Assembly (NCBI GenBank): GCA_032622095.1
Contig: CP136068.1
Span: 136,781,989 to 136,845,988, forward strand
DNA from: Siphonodentalium dalli
Taxonomy: Eukaryota; Mollusca; Scaphopoda; Gadilida; Siphonodentaliidae
Direction: 5' to 3'
DNA: 64,000 nucleotides
Under the pieces are notes generated by a model. It was given only the letters and a program-made list of their open reading frames with translations. It made no database searches and was not told the origin of the DNA. A program made the position numbers and the translations under genes. Positions 46,155 through 58,345 of the stretch are shown here, piece by piece (positions within the stretch are counted from its first letter, which is position 1; every line of letters starts with the position of its first letter).

Positions 46155-47271
46155 ATACTTCATCACATTTCATCCCATTTTCCTCTCTTCTGATTGGCTG
46201 AGATGAGAGTGCGTCACATGGCGGCCGTAAATCACCTTATTACCCTCGAGGGTAACATTGTCTCAGTTATTGACCGCTCAGCTATTACCAGTAAACATAG
46301 AACTACGAAGAACTCAACGTGCAGAGACACTCTCACAGCTCGCTAACAATTTTCGAAAACACTGTTTTTATAAACCCCACTGTATCATAACAACCGCGAA
46401 CTGTGGTGTTTGCTAATTTGCATAATTGTGTGTTTTTTAGTTGCAATTAAAGCACGCTATGTATAAATGGTGTTATCGCGGACACAAATCCGTTATAATG
46501 TGTAATGTTCCTATTGGGCCTTTTTATATCAATAATAAAGACCGTGGGACAAATAGATAAACCTTATTATGCAGTTGTTGTGTGCTGCAGGCAATCGCAC
46601 ATACGATGTACAACCGTTACAAATACGTTTATGTGCTAGTTCAAATAGCCACTCTTTACTGTTTATCAATTGACTATTTCTTTTCTTCAATATATTCCTC
46701 AGACTTCAGAGAATACCCGTATGTTGAGTAACAATCTGTGACATATGTCAATTTCTTTTTGCACTACTACAACGTGTTAGCTTCACATTTTAGCAATCTG
46801 AAAATGAACACGTCTGTCGGCGTCTTCACGGCCATTTGAAACGAAACCGAACATTTCGCTGCATGGCTACTCAACTTCGAAATTGCTTTACTCCTCTTTC
46901 CGTGACCCGATTTCCACCATGCAACCAGCAAACTGACCGGAGAATAGCTAGGCAAATGACGGGTCTGTCAATTGATCCAGATTATGAATGTTTTATTTTC
47001 TAAATAGCGATGATTCCAACATAAAATTAACTTTTCGAACTGGATTAAAGAATATATGCGCGCATTTATGCCTGCTATTAACGAGGTTCGTGTGTACTCC
47101 TTTGTCAGATAACAAAACAGTTATCACCCTTGTTTTCGTGAGACACGGGGATTTGTCGCCGCTCTCGACCTGGAATGTCACCCTCGGGCCTGGCGGCCCT
47201 CGGGTGACATTCCAGGTCTCGAGCGGGCGACAAATTCCCGTGTCTCACTCAATCGCGGGCGATAACTGTAT
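46155..47271. mobile_element. ~1.1 kb insertion within LINE-B reverse transcriptase
   Basis: The LINE-B protein reads PGSPDSYRGI at about 47275 and resumes with TLLSCLSKVF at about 46150, so the DNA between is foreign. Its right end is a ~150 bp hairpin (47117-47269) with arms containing GACACGGGGATTTGTCGCC and its mirror around CCTCGGGCCTGGCGGCCCTC. The left end has CACCTTATTACCCTCGAGGG near 46240. Target duplication is short or absent (TATA possible). No transposase recognised. Confidence 0.7.
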
Positions 47272-47274
47272 ATT

Positions 47275-47660
47275 ATTCCACGATACGAATCCGGACTTCC
47301 GGGTTCACCCGATTTTGTGTATATCGGTTGGACCATTCCAGTCGCCCAATCTGTCGGAAATATACCTGAATTTAATATCACATTGAAATATTTAGTATAC
47401 AATGGCAACAGCTGGTCTAAAGACGACTTTATATACTCGTTGAGAACCATGTCGGATCCCGGAGCTTTATTATTCCGAGTTTTAATTATTGCCCTTCGTA
47501 CCTCTTCATCAATTATCGAATCATTGAGATAAGTCGAGTTTGATAAATCAATCTCAGAATCAACACGTCTGTTCAGATAGTCGTCACTGTGTTCTGAGGC
47601 ATGTATTTTTTTTTTTAAATGATCATGAACGCGAGTAATCTCCGAATTTAGATCAATTCA
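47275..47660 (-). pseudogene. LINE-B ORF2, N-terminal part of reverse transcriptase
   Basis: Reads (minus strand) SIIDEEVRRAIIKTRNNKAP then GSDMVLNEYIKSSLDQLLPL and NSGIFPTDWATGMVQPIYTK, the start of the polymerase domain where a substrate-path Lys-x-x-Gly-x-Asp/Glu block (NKAPGSDM) is typical. The frame runs into the 46155-47271 insertion after YRGI. No endonuclease lies upstream, consistent with 5' truncation near 47690. Confidence 0.85.
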
Positions 47661-48084
47661 TCCTCAATTAACTGGGCCCCATGTTTCTCAGTTGGCAAGG
47701 TGTATGTATATGATGAATTAGGCCAACATAATCGGTTCAGCGATGGTGAAACTAATCCAATTTAACCATTTATATACTAAATACTCATTGATGAGTAATT
47801 ATCCATTATATGAAAAATTGTATTTTATTCCACAGCAACCATCTAAAGATTCAATTTGTAATAGCTCTGATGTTCATGCAGTAGGTGTGAATGTACCATC
47901 ATTATATTAAGTGGATCTCTGATGATTTTATAAAGATACTTCTTAAGGGTATGGGCTAATTTGTACCGGAGATATGTGGTTAAGTAGATAGGGGCGGCAT
48001 AACTGTACCATGGTCTCGTCGATCTCTTAGCTTTCTGATATTGGAAGATTCAACCGGTTTGGGTCTATCCAGTGTGCGAAAATG

Positions 48085-48160
48085 CTGTGCCAATGCATTA
48101 TCTTATATATACGAGTCGACCATAGGTCGCCTCGCATATACAAGAGAATGCATTGGCCTA
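48085..48160. repeat. hairpin repeat family, locus 3
   Basis: CTGTGCCAATGCATTATCTT to AAGAGAATGCATTGGCCTAA with the same GTCGACCATAGGTCGCC centre as the other loci. Several substitutions in one arm only. Confidence 0.85.
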
Positions 48161-48530
48161 ACAAATTTTATATTATTTTTTTTACTTGTTAAAGAATGTA
48201 AGAAAAAAATTAACAAAATTATAAAAAAAATTGTTAAATAATGTAATAAATAATGATAAAAAATTATATAAAAAAATTGTTAAAGAATGTGAGAACAAAT
48301 TATAAAAATTGATAAAGAATGTAAGAAAAAATTATCAAAAATGATAATTTGGGAATTCAGAACACTTGATGCACTGAAATTCATTCAGAGTAAACTAGAC
48401 ATTTTTTATCACTTTTTATCATTATTTATTACATTCTTTAACGACTTTTAATCATTTTTTATCGTTATTTCTTACATTCTTTAACGATTTTTGTTATAAT
48501 TTTTTTTTAATTTTTTCTCACAATTTTGAA
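48160..48530. repeat. AT-rich inverted region with TTAAAGAATGTAAG repeats
   Basis: TTAAAGAATGTAAGAAAAAA-type units occur on the left (48190-48340), and their mirrors TTACATTCTTTAACG on the right (48420-48500), around a unique core with CAGAACACTTGATGCACTG. It directly follows hairpin locus 3; a similar AT-rich segment follows the hairpin end at 37150-37220. The hairpin is therefore probably the terminus of a longer element. Confidence 0.65.
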
Positions 48531-51500
48531 AGGCAATTCTAAAGGTGCATTACTTGTGTCGCAGAATTGTCCGTGTGTTGAACTTATTACCTCAACATTT
48601 CCCTGCGATAAATAGGACTCCTTCTGTAGTTTTATTATTTTTCGTGGTTGACATCAAAGCTCTCATGAATTATTCTGGTGTGTGTATTCTCTTGTGTAAG
48701 TATATGTGATTTGAAACAGTCACAAAATTTTCAAGTTCGATATCAACACTCCGAGTCGAGTGAAGTCTCAACAATGCGCGAACACAAACCCATTGCCATA
48801 ATTTCGATGAAAATATCAATAATTATAGCCATCGGTCGGTTTTTTTTCAAATCAACATCGTGACCGGTTCACATATAAATCGAACTCAGACATTGCAAAA
48901 CTATTCCAGCAGTTCAGTAGACAAGATGCCATGTTTTTTTCAATATGTTTGTGAAAATAGTTTCGAAATATACACTATTCCATAAATTTGAAGAACGTAA
49001 CTAATTATCACAGTTAGCTCAGTTGGTAATGCTTCCATCACTTCTTACCATATTATGGTAATGCTTACAGAAATGTGTTCCATAGAATCAATTATGGAAA
49101 GTTGTTCTGTATATTGTACGTAACCATAAACGGTAAATCTACGAAATGTTCTAACTGTGTAGAGATTATTTCACGTGTGCTCTTTGTGGTTGGTCCTTTC
49201 TGTGCAAACTCACGAGTCAAATGATTAACAGTTTCAGAGAAGCATTCGTTTCTTTTGAAATCTACACCCAAGACGAAGCCTACAGTGGTGTACTGTACAT
49301 GCTCTGTGTGTGGGTAATGAAAATAGTGATACATGTACGGTTCTCTATTGTTATTATGGGGACCACCTAAATTTAAACTCAGATCAGGGTGCGCAATTTT
49401 GTGTTAGCTGAGAGTGAGTTCGACAACTGTATTTATCTTTATATCATATAATCGTGTTGCGAATAAAGTTTTGACTTTAATTGTATAACTCTTTCTTTAC
49501 TTTATGGATTCTCCGGTTCAGCTATATAAAAATATACATTGTAATGTTCTATTGTTCATCTGGAGGGATGTTCAGAAAATATATGCAGAATATGATACTA
49601 GTGCAGAAGTATTCATAATCTTTAGCTAGATATGTACAGATAATAAGTTCAGCATATGGCCTACCTACGGCTTTTGTTGAACATATTATATGAACATTCC
49701 CTAAAGAAACTACTCGCCAATGAGTATTCAGTAAAAAAAAAGGTTAAGCCACTAATTGAACTTTAACGGTGACTATGTAAATTACAACTTACCTTATTTC
49801 CACACAGGCAAAAAAAATCAGTGATTTATATAAAAATTCATAGTTACGTGCGCTCGCGCAACAGTATGGCGATCATACAGATTCGTTCGTAGCTTGGTGT
49901 CACACTCCATGACGTCACCAAAAACGACGTAAAACCTCGTGGCGTTCTGACATTTTTACTGTGCCGCGTTTTTGCTATGTTTATTTGATATGTTGTTTTC
50001 GATTATTTGTTTGTCGCCGATATCGCCATTTGTCAGGATTCCCTGTTTCTATATTTAAAACTGGCATGCTCGTAGTGAGCCTCGATTTCGATTTATTCTC
50101 CCAGGTCAAAATACGTCAGAGTTATGACAAAAATAGATCGACCTACATTTTCTCCATCAGAACTCTACATCAAAGAGTATATAGACTCCTTCGGGACCTA
50201 CATAGATTCCTTCATTTGAGTATTTTTACTTATAATTGGGAAGTTTTATCATTTTTGGTTCGTGCGAAGACCTCTTTTTATCATGTGGGAAAAGAGAGAC
50301 ATTCAAAACGCGATTTCGTAATTCGACGCAATAGGCTGAATAGCCTAACCTTCAGCCGAGTTCCAGGTCAAATACGACGAATGACGTAACACAAAACAAA
50401 ACGCATTTGTTGACACAAACACCATTTGAAGAGTTTATTATTACATAAAATGATCGTTATTGATTAATTATTTGATTAGTTATTGATATTTATTGTTGCA
50501 TATTGGCTGCTATCAATATTTACACAAATAGTATTAATTATTTCTTATAATTGCTCCTTTGGTCAACTTTGACTATCGGAAAATGAAAATGAAAATATGC
50601 CGCTGAAAAAAATGTAATCGATATTAAAGTCTCATCCTTTAGGCAACATCGAATTGGTTTTAATTACTTAAATGATTAATATAGTAATTTGCCTTTTATC
50701 TGTGATGAAATGAGAAATGGTAATTGTCTTTTTTTGCTAACATTAAATTAAATAAAATAAATTAAGTAAAATACAGTGAAATTATTTTTTAAATTATTGT
50801 TTATTACATTTTTGCGCACGTTGGCATCTCTCTGAGTGCATTCTAGTTTAGTACTGCAATCATACGCCATTGATACGTTTGGTATACTGATGTAAATACA
50901 TTCGTATTGTGCATGACAACCTTGCACGCATGAGAAACGGAGTTCATATTTCAAGACGTAATCCGTTTCGAGATCCGGATAGGACCATCCCTACTATATG
51001 CATTAGAATGGATGCATGCAAGCACTCGACCAGACTGATATGTTCAGAGCATACTTATCATATTTATTGAAGGACTGAATAGATGTGACTCATAATCCCC
51101 GTAAACAACTTATAATTTCTTATCAAAATGGCTATGTTACGAACAGGACATTGTGTTTCCCTCAACTCATTTCAAGTTGCTATTACCATATAGCAACGGT
51201 TCAAAGAACACATCAGTCAATAATAATCACAAGTCATCGCTTGATGAATAATGTAGCATAAGAGTGCGTAAATTTTAATAGTGCACATCACAGTGCACAT
51301 CAGGTAATATATTCTGGTAATTTAACAAATCGGTAGCAGGGTTGCCTCTAGATAAGGTCAACAATCCGGCGAACAAGGACCCCGTACACACAACCCATGT
51401 GCACGACCATGCATTGGTCGTGCATGGCTACTCTTCATTGTGTATGTTTAACCGATCTACGTAGTCTCGTAGCTCAGTCTGTTCTCGTGGAAAATAAGCA

Positions 51501-52572
51501 CAATATGAGTGTATTTTATAACTGCTCGAAATAGGCTCATATTGGCATTATTTGAAAACTCAAATATGCTTTATATTGGCCTAAACACTGGTTATTAAAA
51601 CAGCCATATCATTATGGGACTATTTCAATAAGACTCAGATTCACACTCTTTGTGTGTTTCACATATGAACCTATGTGAATATTTAGAACCAATATAAACC
51701 TATGAATGTGGATATGCTGCGTATTTGCCGATGGTGTATGCCGTGCATTCTCGCGTACGGATTCTCTGTATTGTAATTTTCCCTTAGACTACGTTGACAA
51801 AATGGTAAATTTGCCTGGCATTCTGTTTTTGCAAACACCTAATACTAACACCTAGTACTGCGGCCCACATGAGAAAAGTACGTGGGTACAAACCTCCTAC
51901 ATCATGGTGTAACCCTGGTTTACATGTGTACTTTCCAGAATATTAGCATAGTATCCCAGTATCCTATACCCATGATACACCATAGTATATACTGTGAGTT
52001 GTCCCCAGTACATATATTTATGTTCAAATTATTCAAAACAATGTTGATAAATAAAAATAATGTTGACAAAACACTAACTACTGTATTCTACAAATGTTAA
52101 TTATCCAGTTGAAGTTGAGTCGTATCCATATCATTAACAGGACATCCATATCTGTCCAATTCTTAGGTTTTTTTTTACATTTGGAAAGTTGAGTACCCTG
52201 GTACACTTGGGTACAATGTACATTAAGTAGCCCACGGATTGAGTAAATATGATGTTGCAATTAATTTAACTGCTGAATTTGACACCAACTTATCGTATAC
52301 TAGATGTACAGGTGTATGTGTACATGCATGCATCATAAGCAGTCACTGGATGGTGTGTTTAAATGGAATATATTCACTTGTGTATACTGGGGTACTACTC
52401 GTGCCATTACATGTAAATCAATAAATTTGAATTCAGGCTATTTCGAGGCAGTACGTGGTATTCATACGCAGCTGTTAGTCTGTATAAGGATTCACACACC
52501 TGTCTTAAATGTTATTCGGGATTCAAATAAAAGGTGACTGGTTTGTGACAAAAAAAGCACCATAGTACTTTG
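48531..52572. other. no recognised gene
   Basis: The longest frame (49961-50389, +, 142 codons) starts MPRFCYVYLICCF and resembles nothing known. Its base use does not differ from the surroundings. CAGTTAGCTCAGTTGGTAAT at about 49013 looks like a tRNA A box, but no B box or stems follow. AATAAAGTTTTGACTT near 49460 could be a polyadenylation region of a retroelement. Confidence 0.4.
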
Positions 52573-53072
52573 CCATGGTGGTACCAGGGTACTTTGCCTT
52601 GGAGGTATCAGGGTACTTTGCCATGGTGGTATCAGGGTACTTTGCCATGGTGGTATCAGGGTACTTTGCCATGGTGGTATCAGGGTACTTTGCCATGGTG
52701 GTATCAGGGTACTTTGCCGTGGTGGTATCAGGGTACTTTGCCATGGTGGTATCAGGGTACTTTGCCATGGTGGTATCAGGGTACTTTGCCATGGTGGTAT
52801 CAGGGTACTTTGCCATGGTGGTATCAGGGTACTTTGCCATGGTGGTATCAGGGTACTTTGCCATGGTGGTATCAGGGTACTTTGCCATGGTGGTATCAGG
52901 GTACGTTGCCATGGTGGTATCAGGGTACTTTGCCATTGTGGTATCAGGGTACTTTGCAATGGTGGTATCAGGGTACTTTGACATGGTGGTATCAGGGTAC
53001 TTTGCCATGGTGGTATCAGGGTACTTTACCATGGTGGTATCAGGGTACTTTGCCATGGTGGTATCAGGGTAT
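52573..53072. repeat. 24-bp tandem array, about 21 units
   Basis: Units of GGTACTTTGCCATGGTGGTA plus TCAG, almost identical and without indels. As 24 is a multiple of three, four of six frames stay open for 150-230 codons. All of these are repeat translations (for example WWYQGTLP or PDTTMAKY repeated). The array abuts the start of the 53078-54390 repeat. Confidence 0.97.
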
Positions 53073-53077
53073 GGCGT

Positions 53078-53737
53078 CTTTAAAAATCACACGATTAGAT
53101 TCCTCGTATCATGGATAAGAACGTGTATCCATTTGGTGGAAATTGGCGCTAAATTATTGTGTATCAATTTGTGTGCCCCTCTCCCTTTCAGTGCACCCCT
53201 GATTCGAATGAGGCCACATTTGACAGCTTTAAGCCACACCATTAGACTCCTCATACCATGGGGATGATTTTGTATAAGTGTAGTGCCAATCGGCGACTAA
53301 ACCCATTCTTATCAAATTTAATGCCCCCCCCCAATCTCTCATCCAAACGACAACAATTTGGCGTTGTTATATCTAACAGTTAGATTCCTTGTATCATGAA
53401 GAAGAATATATATCAATTAGGTGGAAATTGGCGCTAAATTTAGTTTTATCAATTTCGGTGCCCATCTCCCCTTCCGTGCATCCCTGACTCGAACGACGCC
53501 ACTTTTGACATATTTAAACCAGACCATTAGATTCTTCATATCATGGGGATGGTTATATGTAAGTTTCGTGGCAATCGGCGACAAAAACAATTCTGCCCCT
53601 CCCCTTTTTTGCCCGTGACAACAACGGCGTCAATTTAGAAAATTCTAACCCCCACCATTATCTTTCTCGTAAAAAGTTACCCCTAGTATACCCCTTTTGG
53701 TATCATCTAGATGGTCCCCTGTGAATTTATATAGAAC

Positions 53738-53776
<39 letters not shown>

Positions 53777-54390
53777 GGCAGGCAGACATTCGCAAATATA
53801 GATATAGATGATATACAAATTTGATGAAAATCGGCGACATATTTTTGTTTCATGTGTTGTGGCCCTCCCCTCCCCGTCCCTGACTCAGATAGGGCAACTT
53901 TGGTTTCATTAGATTACTCGTATGATCGTATCATAAACATGAACATTCTTATCAAATCGTAATGCTGGTACCCATCCCTGACCCGAACGACACTAATTTG
54001 ACATTTTTAAACCACACGACTAGATTCCCCTAGATTAGAGTATATTATAATTTGGTGTAAATCGGCACTAAAAAATTTGTTATTAATGTTCGTGCCTCTG
54101 CCCTATCCTTGACTCCTTATGTGCAACTTTGCATATTTAATCCACATCATTAGTTTCCACACATCACGGATATGAGTATATATAAGTTTGATGGACATCG
54201 GGGACAAAAAAAATGTCATCGATTTTATTGGCTATCCCCTCTTTGCTGCCGCTGACGCAGACAGTGTCACTTAAAAAACATTTCCTGACACATTATCTTT
54301 CTCGTAAAAAATAACCATGTTAGACCCGTTAGTATGTTAGTTTCTACAGCGGACAGACAGACAGATAGACAGACATTCTAGATACAGAGA
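53078..54390 (+). repeat. second copy of the ~130-150 bp unit repeat
   Basis: From ATGGCGTCTTTAAA to the (GACA)n tract and GCAAATATAGATATAGA (53078-53805), it follows 36306-37147 block by block with high similarity. One unit present at 36830-36960 is missing here. More diverged units continue to a second, short GACA tract at 54352-54378. Confidence 0.85.
53738..53790. repeat. (GACA)n microsatellite
   Basis: About twelve ACAG units with GGCA variants at the end; same position as 37088-37131 in the paralogous repeat. Confidence 0.9.
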
Positions 54391-54514
54391 ACATTCTGGT
54401 TGGAAAAGCAAACTATCAATACAAGATCAACATATTTTCGGTTCAGATGCTATGTCAGGCATTAACTGATTAACACTTTCATAACTGGAGCTGCACTGGT
54501 GCAGCATTAAAGAT

Positions 54515-54690
54515 CCTGTGCCAGAGCATTCTCTTATATATGCGAGTCTCCCACAGGGAACTTCGCGTATATAAGAGATTCCACTGGCTAACATGGTCAA
54601 GGTAAATATTGTTAGGCCAGTGTATTCTCTTATATGTGCGAGGCCCCCATCGGGAGACTCGCATATATATAATAGAATACATTAGCATTG
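54515..54690. mobile_element. hairpin repeat family, locus 4: diverged inverted pair
   Basis: Two hairpins (about 54520-54587 and 54617-54686) with CATTCTCTTATATATGCGAG arms but different loops (CCCACAGGGA and CCCCCATCGGGAG) are separated by TAACATGGTC...TTGTTAGG. Same architecture as 43549-43754 with substitutions in all parts, so this is an older or separate subfamily. Confidence 0.85.
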
Positions 54691-57077
54691 GGTTTTCACA
54701 AAATTTCAGGAAGCTCCAGTCTCTACATTATGTTCGGTGGTTCACACTAGGTGTCCCAACGACCACAGCGCCGTATCCCACAATAACACACATATTACCA
54801 CATATTACCCACTAGAGTCATGTCTTAAAAGTATACATAGGAATGGTATTTTATTCATTTAGAGAGATTTTCATGATATTTAAACAGACGACAAATAATA
54901 CATATGCAGAATACGCATATGCTTGAAGATTTACCCGTTCAATAATATGACATTTTTCGATACTATTCGTATTTTTACGGCTTTACCTGCAGGGTATACA
55001 GGGATTTTCTCTCATAATTAAAAACTCCAAGCCTCTAATGTTAGTTCTTTGTGGTTGGCCGACATTGATGTACTACTGTTTGAAAGTAATGGGATTCCCT
55101 GCTATATGTTTCAGACCACGGAACGCTTAGTTGTTTAATAGTCTGGGTTCACTCTAGTTAAATAGGCCCACTTAATTTTTGAGTCATCGATTATATTTTA
55201 TAGTGCCTTGATATACGGTTTGACAATCTATGCCATAAAATATGATTAGCATATTATAATTCATCACCATTTGGAACGTCTGTGTCTCAGAAATGCCCAC
55301 ATAGTAATAGAAAATAGCCGAAACCCCCCGGTATGCCTCCCAGAATGCAACATAATTCAAACTATAGTTTATTTTAAATGGAAGGGGAATAACTCTATAT
55401 CTAAATATATAGAGTTATTCCCCTTCCATTGAAAATAATAGACTTTGTGTAGAAACTTCAGCACAGAACATACGTCGATATCTCAACAAAAACAACATGT
55501 TCACAGATTATTACATCGAAGTTGAAAATACAATGTTTTGGAGCTCCCTCTATCAAATAGTATATAATATGGCATATATTTTATATGTGATCTGGGCATT
55601 CTGGGGTTCGAAAATTAAGTGGGCCTTTGACTTGCCATGCACCCTCTATAGTGTGTCCGCCTTTATTGGTAAATTGTAAGTAGGAAATTAGGGATTATAT
55701 ACGTGGTCCGATACTATGCAAACTAGAAAAGCAGTATACATAACAAATTAACAATACCCTTAATCGGTCCATGAACAGCGGAAACTACATTTATAAATTA
55801 CCACATGTATTTGTTTACGAAAATTAGGGGATTTCCCGCAAAACAATCCGAAACAACTAACTTTTAAAAAGCCAGTTATATGTTGGATTTCGCAGCCAAT
55901 CAAACACAAATACCGTGATCAGGTGCATGGTCAGTATTTTCACGTGCGATAACTATCTTCTGTCAACACAATGTGTTTCTGTTTATCTTATTTTTTTAGA
56001 CAATTGTCGACTTTCGATTATATATTAATGGATTACGTCTATGTCACGTGATAAGTAGGTAAGGGTTTTGCTAAAATTGTACCTTTGTTAAATGTAAGCG
56101 GATTCAACACTATATAATTATATAAGTAAGATAGCCATGTAGTCTGAGTTAATTTGGAGGAGTGTTCAACTTGAAATTTCCAACTGCAGCCCCTGCACTT
56201 GAACCATAACAAACTCACATGTTCGCGAAGTACCATTTATATCCCCTTGGGTAAACTCCATGCAGGGTTTACCTCCCTTGGCAAGTCGGTAATGCCGCTG
56301 CTACCGGCGACATTTCACTCACATTTGGTGGACTTCCGCGATATTAAGATATATACTAAGCGAACAGATCAACATGCTGCCCTTACTAAGCACACAAAAT
56401 ATCGAACAGAATTTGTCTAAATTTTGATCCTTAAGTTTGAAAAGTCCCACTAAAACAGAAGAACTATATTTCGAAATTGTGTGATTCGGTTCTCCGATTA
56501 TTTTATCACCACACAAGTCAAAGCGCACGTGTAAGACATTGTCACAACTCGCACGGCAAGTCAAACAAGAGTTCTAATTTGCTGCAATTTTTACGAGTAG
56601 CTTGCGAAAATCGTCAACAAAACTACCGCTCTGATGTTCCATTCTGTAATTATGTTTTAGTGCGGGAATTTTTCTCAAATCACACAGAAAATTTGACTTT
56701 GGAGCGATCGGATATCGCCATTTTTGCTGGAAAAACCCTTGCTAAATATAGAAACACGGACTGTTTGCCAGCCGGTAACATAGTCAGAAAGGAAGTATGG
56801 CTGGTGAGCTCTGGTAGAGATTGCCCCTTGGTTTGGAACTTTCCAACGTGTACCTCAAATTTCCTAGTGTTGGAAATTTGAAACATGACACCTCCATATG
56901 GTTAGAAAATTTCCAACTTATAGCCATTTCAGAACAACATTTTGACCAAAAGTCGAAAAATAATCTGCTGTAGGTCTAAAAACAACAGATTTCCAATTAA
57001 ACGACTACGTCTGTTCCTCTCTCGTCTTCTACTATTTTCTCCTTCCCCTCTCTTTCTCTCTTCTCTCTCGCCCTGCC
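54691..57077. other. no recognised gene apart from a short hairpin
   Basis: Presumed intron or intergenic DNA upstream of the GCNT exon. Open frames at 55497-55679 and 56477-56881 are not recognised and lack supporting splice signals. Upstream GCNT exons were not found here. Confidence 0.45.
55377..55430. repeat. perfect 24-bp-arm hairpin
   Basis: AATGGAAGGGGAATAACTCT plus ATAT (55377-55400) is mirrored exactly at 55407-55430 around a six-base loop. It has no T tract and is not a bacterial terminator; most likely a MITE remnant. Confidence 0.9.
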
Positions 57078-57460
57078 CAGGGCTGGCGGACTAAAAAATC
57101 CAGGAGGGCTATTAATAGCCCTCCTAGATTGGCCTAGGAGGGCTATAGCCCTCCCCAACTTTTACAGTTTTGATTTGATTTGGTTGCCTCAGAAGGGTTC
57201 GTTATCTGTGCAGTGGCTATTTCTAGTGGCATTGAACACAGCCTGGTTCTTTGTTGCTGAGAACATACCAGAAGATGTCAGATTAGCAGAAAGTTTTTGT
57301 TATATGTCCTAACAGGTTACAGTTTCATAAAGTGAATTTCAAGTTGGCGAGTTTTTACCAGCTTTAGGGGGGGGGGCTGAAAATAGCCCTCCTGGAGTCA
57401 ATTTTTCGAGGGCTGTAGGAGGGTTATCAAATAGCCTCAGATTTCTAGGCATGCCTGCCT
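57078..57460. mobile_element. candidate hAT-like nonautonomous element (weak)
   Basis: CAGGGCTGGCGGACTAAAAA resembles hAT termini, and the interior repeats GGAGGGCTAT and AGCCCTCC in both orientations. The far end (GCATGCCTGCC) is only loosely complementary and no clean 8-bp duplication is seen, so the boundaries are uncertain. Confidence 0.3.
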
Positions 57461-57840
57461 TCTGTGATACCTCACACTAACTTCTTCCTTCCCGTCTGAA
57501 CTATAACCCTCCCTCACTTATTTGGGACGGGGCACGTAACTAAAGAGGAGAAGACTTCATATAAGCCCTCGGGCTTGTTGTCTAATCCTCGTTTCCATAT
57601 ATTAACACTTCTATTTTGCTTACATGTGTATATGTGCCATCTGTATATTATATCATCTGTTTGAATTTGGAAACAAGAATATGTTTGCACCAACTAATAT
57701 TGTACAGGCATCCCATTTGAAACTATTGAAAATCCCCTGCCACGCCCCTAAAGGTAACTGACCGAGCATATATAGTTTAATTTTTTAACAAGGGTTCATT
57801 CAGACTGCTCATCGACATGTGTCTGCTTTTTCATTGACAG

Positions 57841-58187
57841 GTTCTCTGAAGACGAAGCCATATTTCACCAGATTCATCCAATGGCGCAACGCAGGTATTT
57901 GTGACGGCAAGTACGTCCGCGGCGTGTGTATTATTGGCGTTGGTGATCTATCCAGGGTGTGGAACAGCCACCATATTGCGGTGAACAAATTAGACCTCAA
58001 CGTTGACCCTATTGCATACACGTGCATGGAAGAACTGTTGCGCAACCCGTCCATCGCTAGAAAACGACTGAATCCAGCAATATACAGACGTTTGTACACA
58101 AGGGCTAATTTAATAGAAGATAAGCAACGGTTAAAGCCGAATGCAGGGTTTCATAACTCTAGTTACCACAACATCATGAGAAATTAA
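57841..58187 (+). CDS. terminal exon of a GCNT-family beta-1,6-N-acetylglucosaminyltransferase
   Basis: GCNT enzymes add GlcNAc in beta-1,6 linkage to O-glycan core 1 or poly-lactosamine in the Golgi lumen. This exon encodes the C-terminal ~114 residues. FTRFIQWRN begins the block before the acceptor-side loop, RGVCIIGVGDLSRVW matches the family's conserved (I/V)C(V/I)xGxGDL motif, and HHIAVNKLDLNVDPIAYTCM then EELLRN matches the NK(F/L)D..xDP.A..C.EE.LR tail. A splice acceptor (TTTTTCATTGACAG) ends at 57840 and the intron is in phase 1; the stop is TAA at 58185-58187. The rest of the gene must lie upstream in exons I could not find here. A LINE begins within about 160 bases downstream. I cannot say which GCNT paralogue it is. 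Confidence 0.88.
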
Positions 58188-58345
58188 CACCAATGTTGAT
58201 TTTGTTATTCTGAAAAAATGGCGGATGCAGGTTGTTTTGAATTTTGGTCCCGAAAAATCTCATAAGTTTCACTTATTAGAAGCCTCTTTGACTTTCCATT
58301 TGGATTACAATGCTCGCTTTGTATTTTGTTGGTTACGATTGACTA

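Larger units (their letters stand above)
44280..47690 (-). mobile_element. second non-LTR retrotransposon (dead, interrupted), LINE-B
   Basis: On the minus strand this runs from a truncated start near 47690 through the N-terminal half of a reverse transcriptase (47275-47660). A ~1.1 kb foreign insertion follows at 46155-47271, then the polymerase core (45497-46154), thumb (45141-45419) and C-terminal tail (44430-45011). The endonuclease is missing. Its tail matches the fragment at 27550-28059, not LINE-A, so two LINE lineages are present. Clade not assigned. Confidence 0.9.

Noticed and set aside
49011-49105. tRNA gene (TTAGCTCAGTTGG A-box-like)
   Set aside because: No acceptable B box, anticodon stem or acceptor stem follows; likely chance or a decayed SINE head.
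49380-49560. Solo LTR candidate (TGTTAG start, AATAAAGTTTTGAC)
   Set aside because: No matching CA end, target duplication or second LTR found.
49961-50389. 142-codon open frame, the longest in 48.5-52.5 kb
   Set aside because: No recognisable domain, no supporting splice or promoter signal.
51463-51500. Second tRNA A-box-like match (GTAGCTCAGTCTG)
   Set aside because: No B box or cloverleaf.
52492-53267. Four long overlapping frames (155-230 codons)
   Set aside because: All are translations of a 24-bp tandem repeat, open only because 24 is divisible by three.
56477-56881. 134-codon frame upstream of the GCNT exon
   Set aside because: Checked as a possible GCNT exon; none of the family's blocks is present.
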